Program-made: the position numbers and the translations under genes
NCBI GenBank assembly: GCA_021786135.1
Contig: JAJYNV010000459.1
Location: 1-5,194, forward strand
Length of the DNA: 5,194 bases
Reading direction: 5' to 3'
From: Bacillota bacterium
GTDB taxonomy: Bacteria > Bacillota > Sulfobacillia > JAJZYS01 > JAJYTV01
The notes under the pieces: model-generated
Database searches by the model: none
What the model was told of the DNA's origin: nothing
The model's input: the letters and a program-made list of their open reading frames with translations, nothing else
In this document: piece by piece, positions 1 to 5,091 of the stretch
Position numbering within the stretch: position 1 is the stretch's first letter
Layout of the letters: the number at the start of each line of letters is the position of its first letter

Positions 1-367
1 TGGTTGCCTTGGGCATGTCGCCCGCAAGAACGGCGTCTGACGCGAACAGGAGGACAGACCCCGACAGGAGCCGCTGCTCCGCCGCGCTGGTCGAGCCGAC
101 CGGGGTGAACATCGGCAACAAGGCGTCCGCGTTCCCGCGCGACGTTGCAAGAGGTGCGACCACCTCTGCGCTGACGCGCTGCGAATCCGCCAAGGAATTC
201 AAGTACAGCACGTGAACGATGGAACCATCCGGTCGGTGCACCTCGAAATCGTCCAATTCCTCCGATGAGTGCAGAGCATGCATGGCCGCTAGGTCGAAAG
301 TCTCTTGCGCTCCCGCGAGGAGATGGTCGAGGCGCCTGCCTTGCCCAACAATATCGTCGAAGCTCAT
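1..367 (-). CDS. GerA-family spore germination protein, N-terminal part (runs off left edge)
   Basis: This open frame starts at ATG 367 and continues without a stop to the window edge, giving 122 residues. It resembles the soluble N-terminal domain of GerA (A-subunit) germinant receptor proteins, which sit in the inner spore membrane with B and C subunits and trigger germination in response to nutrients. The visible family pattern is an acidic DDFEV segment (39-43), a hydrophobic strand HVLYLNSLAD (52-61) in the place of the usual Y-x-D/N-G-L-x-D motif, a VVAPL segment (69-73), and LLSGSVLLFASD (100-111), matching the family's LLSGxxLLF strand. The membrane segments expected in the C-terminal half lie outside the window. 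A GGTGA Shine-Dalgarno-like stretch at 375-379 lies 7 nt before the ATG. A small ORF may precede it. The family call rests on motif recall only; whether the rest of the gene is intact cannot be seen. Confidence 0.72.
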   Translation of the reverse strand, partial: MSFDDIVGQGRRLDHLLAGAQETFDLAAMHALHSSEELDDFEVHRPDGSIVHVLYLNSLADSQRVSAEVVAPLATSRGNADALLPMFTPVGSTSAAEQRLLSGSVLLFASDAVLAGDMPKAT

Positions 368-374
368 TATGCTT

Positions 375-545
375 TCACCACTGCCCTAGTATGGCAAACA
401 GGGCCTCGAGGTATTCCGATGACGGCAGCCCCCAATTGCGCCAACGTTCCAGTAAGGCCAGTGACAGGCGAGGCCGCGTAAAGCTCCCAAGATAAGGTCC
501 TCGGGAGTTGTCTGGCAAATATGGCTTTGGCTGCTTCGATTGCAC
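375..545 (-). CDS. possible small ORF (56 aa) directly upstream of the gerA-type gene
   Basis: I do not recognise this ORF. Read from GTG 545 it gives 56 residues and ends at TGA 375-377, leaving 7 nt before the gerA-type ATG; its stop lies inside the GGTGA ribosome-binding site of that gene. The C-terminal half looks protein-like, with the segments LALLERWRNWGLP and EYLEALFAILGQW and a G/C-rich third codon position. An AGCAGG stretch about 9 nt upstream of the GTG could serve as its ribosome-binding site. The same frame is open upstream to a TTG at 617, but that start has no visible binding site. Two competing minus frames overlap it; one ends in TAATG overlapping the gerA-type start but has poorer codon statistics. 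It may be a real coupled small protein, a gene remnant, or chance. Confidence 0.3.
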   Translation of the reverse strand: MQSKQPKPYLPDNSRGPYLGSFTRPRLSLALLERWRNWGLPSSEYLEALFAILGQW

Positions 546-755
546 CCACGGTGACCTGCTGTGGGCCCGAGTTCTGGGATGGTCGTCACGAACCGGCGGC
601 ACCAGATACCAAGGCAAAACTGGATGGGTAGGGGACAGACGTATATAGGACGAACTGAAGTGCTAGCACGCAACCTAAACGGAGCCTTGGGATCACGTCA
701 AACAGCCCTTGGTGCGATTGGACAGACGGTGGATTAGCCAGGTATTACGAGAGAA
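546..755. other. intergenic stretch with no convincing gene
   Basis: This interval separates the leftward gerA-type region from the rightward acetyltransferase gene, so it should hold divergent promoters. I could not fix a convincing -35/-10 pair on either strand. A TATATA run at 642-647 on the minus side and TTGGTG or TTGGAC elements near 709-724 on the plus side are only loose matches with poor partners or spacing. The minus-strand frames here have no visible ribosome-binding site and no protein-like composition. I see no RNA gene or repeat. Confidence 0.5.
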
Positions 756-1235
756 ATGACGGATCTCTGCTTGCGTCAGGTGACTCAAGACAATTGGCAG
801 GCGGCACTGAGCCTTAGCGTGCACCCTGACCAGCGGCAGTTCGTGGCCGAGTACGAACCTGTGGTCGCCATTGCCCTCTCCAAGGCCTACATCCGGCTCG
901 GAGGTGCGACGTGGAGCCCATACGCCATATATCAGGGCACCGACATGGTGGGGTTTGTCGAGTTCGCCCACTGGCCCGATGCGCCGGACCAGTGCTGGAT
1001 CTTCCATTTCTTCATTGATCAGCGCTACCAACGTCGCGGCTACGGCAAAGGAGCGCTGGAGCTTCTGATCGAGCTGGTCAAGCGAGAGCACACGGCCTGC
1101 GCAGCCCTGCTATTGGTGGTCCACCCTGAAAACCACCGCGCGCGGCGACTTTACTTGGGGGCGGGCTTTCGGCCGACAGATACATTACGCTGGGGCGAGC
1201 CAGTCTACCAACTGCCGCTGGGCCGCCGTACGTAG
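756..1235 (+). CDS. GNAT family N-acetyltransferase, BltD/PaiA-like
   Basis: This 159-residue protein should transfer an acetyl group from acetyl-CoA to an amine. Its layout follows the GNAT fold: an N-terminal strand and helix (LRQVTQDNWQAALSL, 6-20), central strands with the VGFVEF segment (65-70), strand IFHFFID (82-88), the acetyl-CoA pyrophosphate-binding loop QRRGYGKG (92-99, matching Q/R-x-x-G-x-G/A), and the C-terminal part with N126, the RRLY helix (130-133) and LGAGF (134-138). The pattern of D12-N13 near the N-terminus, FFID-x-RYQ before the loop, and HPENxxARRLYxxxGF resembles the spermine/spermidine acetyltransferase BltD and PaiA proteins, so a small polyamine or amine substrate is plausible but not shown. 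Length is normal for the family. The ATG at 756 has only a weak GAGAGA ribosome-binding stretch close to it. The gene stands alone and converges on the reductase gene. Confidence 0.9.
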   Translation: MTDLCLRQVTQDNWQAALSLSVHPDQRQFVAEYEPVVAIALSKAYIRLGGATWSPYAIYQGTDMVGFVEFAHWPDAPDQCWIFHFFIDQRYQRRGYGKGALELLIELVKREHTACAALLLVVHPENHRARRLYLGAGFRPTDTLRWGEPVYQLPLGRRT

Positions 1236-1251
1236 CGGCCGAAGTCCGCTA
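1233..1251. repeat. inverted repeat across the two convergent stop codons, possible weak bidirectional terminator
   Basis: The arms TAGCGG (1233-1238) and CCGCTA (1246-1251) are perfect complements around a 7-nt loop. The plus-strand arm begins with the acetyltransferase TAG stop and the other arm ends with the reductase stop read on the minus strand. A hairpin between convergent genes could help end transcription both ways, but neither side has a T-run and the stem is only 6 bp, so an intrinsic terminator is not established. Confidence 0.35.
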
Positions 1252-2151
1252 TCCGCGTGCGTTCAGGGCGCGGGCGAGAAGTGCAAACATCTCGTCGACG
1301 GAGTGAAATCGGGTCGCAAGCTTGGAGCGGAGCGCAGAGGTATTCAACCGAGTGTCGAGACGAACTTCGCGTTCCCTGACATCTTCCGGTGGAATCTGAT
1401 GTGGACGCAGCAGATGCATGGGCAGGGACCATGCGCGGGCGATGGCCCTCGCAAACGTGTAGTGGCTTTCACCATTTTCAGGCCCCGCATGCAGGATGCC
1501 GGGGATGCAGTCGATCGAGGCCAGTTCGCAGAGGGCGGAAGCCAACTCTTCAACATGCACAAACGTACGCAGGAGATTGTCCGCTCTTGAAAAGGCTTCT
1601 CCGGCGGCAAAATCCTTCAGGACCGCCGCCGTGCGCGCGTCCCACTCGCCCGAGACCGCCCGGCCGTAGATCATGCCTGTCCGGACGATAGTGGTCGTGT
1701 GGGCGAGGGGCGAGTCGCTTTGCAGCCACTGTTCCGCCCACAGTTTCCCATTGGTGTAACGCGCGATGGACGAGTCAGAAGAAAAGGCAGAAGGCGTCAC
1801 CTCTTCTCCATGCGGACCTCCGGTCCCGGGCAACACGCCATCCGTGGAAACGAAGATCAACCGGGTGGCATCAGGTACGGAGCGCGCCACATTGCAAAGT
1901 CCGGTTTCATTCAGGGCCTGTTCATCGTCGTTCTCGCGAGCGTGGCTTGCCTTGGCGCACCAGATGACCACATCCGGTCGCAATGAGATCAGATAACGGG
2001 CCATGGCCTCCGTGTCAAGGAGATCGACCGCCTGGAGCCCTGAACGATGCTGACGTCCACACGTTCCATGCACCTGCGCTCCCTCATCAAGGAGACGCCG
2101 ATAGACGTGAGCGCCCAAAAAGCCGCTTGCCCCGATGACCAGAGTGGTCAT
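1249..2151 (-). CDS. RmlD-like NAD(P)-dependent sugar-nucleotide reductase/epimerase (extended SDR)
   Basis: The product is a 300-residue extended short-chain dehydrogenase/reductase, best matched to the dTDP-4-dehydrorhamnose reductase (RmlD) group, which reduces a 4-keto sugar nucleotide with NAD(P)H. The N-terminal Rossmann motif GASGFLG lies at 7-13. The central strand RLIFVSTDGV (97-106) carries the S-T-D arrangement typical of RmlD, and the catalytic YxxxK is Y132-TNG-K136. A later RTFVHVEELASAL segment (195-207) matches the R-x-F-V-H-V-x-D/E-x-A motif of the family. The ATG at 2151 is preferred over an in-frame TTG at 2193 because a clean AAGGAG lies 8 nt before it and the Rossmann strand should start near residue 3. 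No other rhamnose or sugar-nucleotide gene is visible nearby, so the true substrate is open; it could also be a general NAD-dependent epimerase/dehydratase. Confidence 0.88.
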   Translation of the reverse strand: MTTLVIGASGFLGAHVYRRLLDEGAQVHGTCGRQHRSGLQAVDLLDTEAMARYLISLRPDVVIWCAKASHARENDDEQALNETGLCNVARSVPDATRLIFVSTDGVLPGTGGPHGEEVTPSAFSSDSSIARYTNGKLWAEQWLQSDSPLAHTTTIVRTGMIYGRAVSGEWDARTAAVLKDFAAGEAFSRADNLLRTFVHVEELASALCELASIDCIPGILHAGPENGESHYTFARAIARAWSLPMHLLRPHQIPPEDVREREVRLDTRLNTSALRSKLATRFHSVDEMFALLARALNARG

Positions 2152-2159
2152 TGTCTCTG

Positions 2160-2165
2160 CTCCTT
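2160..2165 (-). promoter_or_regulatory. ribosome-binding site of the RmlD-like gene
   Basis: AAGGAG on the minus strand lies 8 nt before ATG 2151. It decides the start codon, since the upstream in-frame TTG (2193) has no comparable site. Confidence 0.85.
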
Positions 2166-2305
2166 GTCCAGTGAGCGTATTACAATTGGGCAATTCCCGC
2201 CCTAACTGTGTCCGTGCAGACTCCGCCCGCTTCCGCCATCATAGTGACGAGAATGCAAGGGGAAGGCTGCAGGTACTTTCTGTGTAAAAAGAATTCTAAA
2301 TCAAG

Positions 2306-2608
2306 TTGTGCGCGCGGTGCGAGCGGTACGCCGTGCTAAAACGCAGCCGGCGAGAACCGCTGCAACACGTGCGGGAGGTCGATCGGCGCACCCGCCATCG
2401 TGGCAGCATAGCGCCTGCTCAAGCTGCTCCGCAGACCATCGCCTCATGGCGAGGAGGGCTACGTCGCCGGCCCGAGCCGTGCTGCCTTCACCATGCAGAC
2501 CTGCGAGGAACACCTCCGGATGACTAGCAACAGGGGAAGGGCTTCCATGGCTACGTTCCAAATACGGATCTCGTCTACAAGCTCGTCGTGAGGAGGGTGA
2601 CGGAGTGA
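2306..2608 (+). pseudogene. frame-broken gene remnant overlapping the MazG-like gene
   Basis: I do not recognise the family. Coding-like sequence changes frame twice here. The first frame (2306 to about 2410) reads as a charged segment containing EPLQHVREVDRR. The signal then moves to a second frame (2412 to about 2530) with GC-rich third positions, reading GEEGYVAGPSRAAFTMQTCE. It then returns to the first frame (2528-2608), reading GFHGYVPNTDLVYKLVVRRV, with the stop at 2606-2608. In the first frame alone a TAG at 2525-2527 interrupts. The two shifts cancel, so the ends are in register. The final TGA overlaps the GTG of the next gene in a GTGA, as in translationally coupled operons, which supports the end being a genuine old C-terminus. 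The frame opens at 2300 where AT-rich intergenic DNA gives way to GC-rich sequence, so the 5' end may also be lost. Sequencing error is an alternative. Confidence 0.5.
2591..2597 (+). promoter_or_regulatory. ribosome-binding site of the MazG-like gene
   Basis: AGGAGGG, a near-complete Shine-Dalgarno sequence, lies 7 nt before GTG 2605 and inside the 3' end of the preceding broken frame. It fixes the unusual GTG as the start. Confidence 0.85.
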
Positions 2609-2913
2609 TCGAGTACAACAAGTCGGTGCGGGACCGCATTCCTGAGATCATCCGGGCACAGGGCAAGGCCTGCCACGTGGAAGTGCTCGGCGAGGAGCGC
2701 TGGGTGGAGGAACTGAACAAGAAGCTCGGTGAGGAACTCCAGGAGTACCTGGAGTCCGGGAGCCTTGAGGAGCTTGCGGATATCGTGGAGGTCGTTCACG
2801 GCATCGTAGCGGCGAAGGGCCGAACCGTGGAGGAGTTCGAAGAACTTCGGCTCGGCAAGCGGGAGGCCCGCGGCGGCTTCGACGACCGCCTCTTCCTGGT
2901 CAGTGTAGAGTAG
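2605..2913 (+). CDS. MazG-like phosphoribosyl-ATP pyrophosphohydrolase-type nucleotide housecleaning protein
   Basis: This 102-residue protein belongs to the small all-alpha NTP pyrophosphatase group often annotated as phosphoribosyl-ATP pyrophosphohydrolase. Its members are thought to hydrolyse NTPs or related nucleotides to monophosphates and pyrophosphate with bound Mg2+. The family's conserved N-terminus is clear: YNKSVRDRIPEII (4-16). The metal-binding acidic pattern follows, with EELQE (43-47) and EELAD (55-59), then the helix IVEVVHGI (60-67), and the usual end REARGGFDDRLFL (86-98). Length is typical. No other histidine-biosynthesis gene is nearby, so a housecleaning role on non-canonical nucleotides is more likely than a role in histidine synthesis; that is inference. 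Translation starts at GTG 2605, with AGGAGGG 7 nt upstream and a 4-nt overlap with the stop of a broken upstream frame, so the gene was probably the downstream member of a coupled pair. Confidence 0.9.
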   Translation: MIEYNKSVRDRIPEIIRAQGKACHVEVLGEERWVEELNKKLGEELQEYLESGSLEELADIVEVVHGIVAAKGRTVEEFEELRLGKREARGGFDDRLFLVSVE

Positions 2914-3111
2914 ACGTCCGACTACAACCGCCAGATGGGCGCACGGTGGACGATCAGCATCCATCTCCCGCGACTGCGCTGACAGGTGGTGCCGCATACG
3001 ATCTGCTGACGAGGGGGAGAGGGAATGGCGCCTCGAACTCGCTAGGTTGGCAGACGACACAAGCGTGCCTGAAGGGTGTTCTAGAGGCCAGGAAGCTTCG
3101 GGGGGGATTGG

Positions 3112-3951
3112 GTGCGGATCAGGGGGACGCTGTCGATGCTCCTGGTCTCTGCCGCGCTACTCGCCTGTGCCGGTTCGGCGGCGGCCCTCTGCGGACCCGG
3201 TCTCTCTTCCATGCAGATCGCGGTTCCTGCGGCGTCTGCGATGGCACTGCGGCTTCCGGTCGCGCCGCCGCCTGGGGCGTCGCCCAGCAGCCCTACCGTC
3301 GTGCCCGCAGGACAGATCGGGAGTAGCTACCTGCATGTCCGTGTCTGGACGTATCGCGTCCCAGTGCGCAGTTCGTCGGTGATTGCCTATTACACGGCGA
3401 AGCTCACGGCTCTCGGATACAGGACGGCAGGGGAGGGCTATAGCGGCGACCGGGCGGGGATCACGTCGTACGATGAGACCTACGCGCGCGGTCAGGACAC
3501 CGTCTTTCTGACGGTACTGTCCGCCGTGCGCGGAGTGAGTCGATACTCAGTGGCGCTCGACCGCATCGAGTTGCCGGCGAGACCGGCGATGAGCCTTGTT
3601 CCCCAGGGCGTCAGCGTCCTGCGGATCTCGGTTCAGTACGGCGCAGGCGGCCGCTGGCTGCGCCGGACGATCACAGCCGCGGTCAAGATCGCGCCGATCT
3701 TGAAGATCGTGAACAGCCTTGAGGTCTACGATCCCGGCGCGCGCGTCGGCTGCCTCGCAGTCGAGAGGACCGCAATCCTGCGCTTTACCGTGGGGCTTCG
3801 AACCTATACGTTCACGGAGAACGCCAGCTGCCTGTCGGTCGCCGCTCCCGGCGGGATCTATCTCTCGGACACGAACCGGTATGCACTTTGGGACGCTGCC
3901 GAGAAGGCCGTCGGGATGCCGGAGACGGCGAATCTTGGCGGCCACGGATAG
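3112..3951 (+). CDS. exported protein of unknown function, possible lipoprotein
   Basis: I do not recognise the family of this 279-residue protein. The N-terminus is a signal peptide: R2 and R4, then a hydrophobic core (TLSMLLVSAALLA, 6-18). C19 after LLA fits a relaxed lipobox, so lipid anchoring is possible; cleavage by signal peptidase I after the A-rich GSAAA (21-25) is the alternative. A proline/serine-rich linker (about 50-66) precedes a first alpha/beta-looking region (about 72-153) containing a helix with IAYYTAKLTALGY (91-103). A second region (about 167-268) has C214 and C239, spaced as if to form a disulphide outside the cytoplasm, with ILRFTVGL between them. The start is GTG 3112 after a G-rich run at about 3100-3106. 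The gene stands 198 bp from the MazG-like gene, probably as its own unit. Codon use is strongly GC-rich at third positions, supporting expression as a real protein. Confidence 0.75.
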   Translation: MRIRGTLSMLLVSAALLACAGSAAALCGPGLSSMQIAVPAASAMALRLPVAPPPGASPSSPTVVPAGQIGSSYLHVRVWTYRVPVRSSSVIAYYTAKLTALGYRTAGEGYSGDRAGITSYDETYARGQDTVFLTVLSAVRGVSRYSVALDRIELPARPAMSLVPQGVSVLRISVQYGAGGRWLRRTITAAVKIAPILKIVNSLEVYDPGARVGCLAVERTAILRFTVGLRTYTFTENASCLSVAAPGGIYLSDTNRYALWDAAEKAVGMPETANLGGHG

Positions 3952-3983
3952 CGGCGGGGCGCGAACGGCGGCGCAGGTAAAGG

Positions 3984-4153
3984 TTGTACTGGGCTATCGG
4001 TGTGTGCGCCTTTCTGGTGCACCTCGAGCGGGAAGTCATCGAGCTTGCGAAGCTGCGTGCGCGCGATGTGCGCGAGTACCGGCGGCGGCTCGCGCAGCAC
4101 GGCCATGCGCCAGCATCCGTGAGCGGCAACTGGAGTGGATTGCTGGACTCTAG
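3984..4153 (+). pseudogene. tyrosine recombinase (phage integrase) N-terminal fragment, frame-broken
   Basis: The frame from about 3984 encodes a segment like the N-terminal SAM-like core-binding domain of XerC/D-type and phage tyrosine recombinases, which grips the DNA site. Visible hallmarks are AFLVHLERE (9-17), then LRARDVREYRRRLAQ (24-38) and GHAPASV (40-46), matching the family pattern D-V-x-x-Y, a short helix, then G-x-x-P-x-S-V. After V46 this frame reads unconvincingly, while the next frame reads RQLEWIAGL and stops at TAG 4151-4153; this is what the family's following helix would look like, so a single-base frameshift near 4121 is likely. The catalytic domain with its R-H-R-Y residues is absent. 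There is no clear ribosome-binding site for the TTG at 3984. The fragment converges on the DUF5694 gene and shares its stop region. It is probably a relic of an integrated element. Confidence 0.6.
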
Positions 4154-4905
4154 AGGTAGTCGCTGACTTCCACAAGTTCGTGGTCCCAGGAAGCCTCCAC
4201 GCACAGCCGGAGAATAGGTACGTGACCAGCGCCGATGAGGACGAGAAGGCGAGATGACGGATCCCGGCTTGTTGCCTGCATCCGGCTGAAGATCCTGAGG
4301 TTGCGGTTGTACCACCAGCCAGTAACGACGTCGGCCCCGATGGGCTCGTCCTCATCGCCGATACGCAGGAGTTGCATGTAGAAACCGAGGTTGCTATCGA
4401 GCCACTCGCGACCGTTCATGGCAAGTAAACGCTTGCGAAGTGATCCGCCCAGATGGAGGTCCCTTTCTGCCACCCTGCGGGCCTTCTCAAGGATGGACCT
4501 GAGCTCTGTCTCTTGGCCGTGCGCCTTCGTGTAGGGATCTAGGTCCGAATATCCAGTGCCCTCATACTCCCGCCCCCAGGCGTTAATGCCATGCAGGCGA
4601 TCCAAACCCGCCATCTCTGCGATCCGGAACGCCACCTGGTATGTCTCCTCTGCGGGAAGATCGAACGCGCCGCGAAGGTACAACTGGTACTCCTCATTGA
4701 GTTCAGGAACGCGTTCCGAACCGTGCTCCACGCCGATCACCGTGGGTCGGAAGGCCGAGAGCCGTTCGACGACCTCCAGGATTTCCTTCTGGTTATCGGG
4801 AGAGAGCATGTCTTTCAGGTGCGGGTTGTAGAGGTCCCGTCGGGAAACAAAATGCTCTGTCCCTACGAGGAGGATGCGGGCCTTTGGGCATTCTGCCGAC
4901 ATCAT
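4150..4905 (-). CDS. DUF5694 protein, TraB/GumN/TIKI-like
   Basis: This 251-residue protein matches my recall of DUF5694: an N-terminal strand ILLVGTEHF (11-19), then LSPDNQKEILEVVERLSAFRPTVIGVE (35-60), a middle helical region, a GWWYNRNLRIFSRM segment (196-209) and a C-terminal strand LLVLIGAGHVPIL (220-232). The two GxxH motifs (GTEH 15-18, GAGH 225-228) and the E60-H61 pair are the arrangement seen in the TraB/GumN/TIKI superfamily, where such residues bind metal in the TIKI proteases. That suggests a metal-dependent hydrolase, but no activity is established for DUF5694 and this is inference. No signal peptide is visible, so it is probably cytoplasmic. Two ATGs stand in tandem (4905 and 4902). 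A GGGGGAA stretch lies very close to the first and 5 nt from the second, so the second may be used. Its stop overlaps the recombinase remnant's stop. Confidence 0.82.
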   Translation of the reverse strand: MMSAECPKARILLVGTEHFVSRRDLYNPHLKDMLSPDNQKEILEVVERLSAFRPTVIGVEHGSERVPELNEEYQLYLRGAFDLPAEETYQVAFRIAEMAGLDRLHGINAWGREYEGTGYSDLDPYTKAHGQETELRSILEKARRVAERDLHLGGSLRKRLLAMNGREWLDSNLGFYMQLLRIGDEDEPIGADVVTGWWYNRNLRIFSRMQATSRDPSSRLLVLIGAGHVPILRLCVEASWDHELVEVSDYL

Positions 4906-4980
4906 GGTTCCCCCGTCCTACGAAGTTTCCCCCGGGCTCGGAAGCCACGCGACTGGTACTACTTTACAGGGAACTAAATG

Positions 4981-5014
4981 GCAGTGCACCCCGCCGTTTG
5001 ACGGGGTGCACTGC
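4981..5014 (-). terminator. perfect 13-bp hairpin between rnpB and the DUF5694 gene, probable terminator
   Basis: Arms at 4981-4993 and 5002-5014 are perfect complements (GCAGTGCACCCCG and its reverse complement) around an 8-nt loop. On the minus strand the stem follows rnpB by about 80 nt and is followed by CATTTAGTT, a weak T-rich tail. On the plus strand it is followed by TTTCTAA. No plus-strand gene between 3951 and 4981 appears to need a terminator except the recombinase relic, so context favours ending the rnpB transcript. The poor T-tract leaves the direction uncertain. Confidence 0.6.
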
Positions 5015-5091
5015 TTTCTAACGGAGGACGCGGCTCTACGCTGACACGTCCCTGAGCCAGGGAGTTTTGGAGCACAAGCCCGACATAGAGC

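Noticed and set aside
9..215. Plus-strand open frame opposite the gerA-type region.
   Set aside because: Its composition is Arg/Ser/Ala-rich and without motifs, while the minus strand carries a recognisable GerA N-terminal pattern.
693..1091. Minus-strand open frame opposite the acetyltransferase gene.
   Set aside because: It is a shadow of the GNAT coding sequence, whose motifs are intact on the plus strand.
2152..2193. Upstream TTG start for the RmlD-like gene that would add 14 residues.
   Set aside because: No ribosome-binding site precedes it, while AAGGAG lies 8 nt before the ATG at 2151, and the extra residues precede the normal Rossmann start.
2152..2305. Candidate promoters in the AT-richer divergent gap, such as TAATAC on the minus strand near 2178-2183 and AAAAAGAATTCTAAA on the plus strand.
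   Set aside because: No -35 element with good sequence and 16-18 nt spacing accompanies them, so I do not annotate a promoter.
2301..2720. Minus-strand open frame of 139 codons opposite the broken gene and the MazG-like gene.
   Set aside because: It is rich in Ser, Arg and Ala in the way of antisense frames of GC-rich genes, has no domain pattern, and overlaps the confident MazG-like coding sequence.
5049..5063. Short inverted repeat TCCCTG-AGC-CAGGGA followed by GTTTT on the plus strand.
   Set aside because: The stem is only 6 bp, there is no plus-strand gene upstream for it to terminate, and such short repeats are common by chance.
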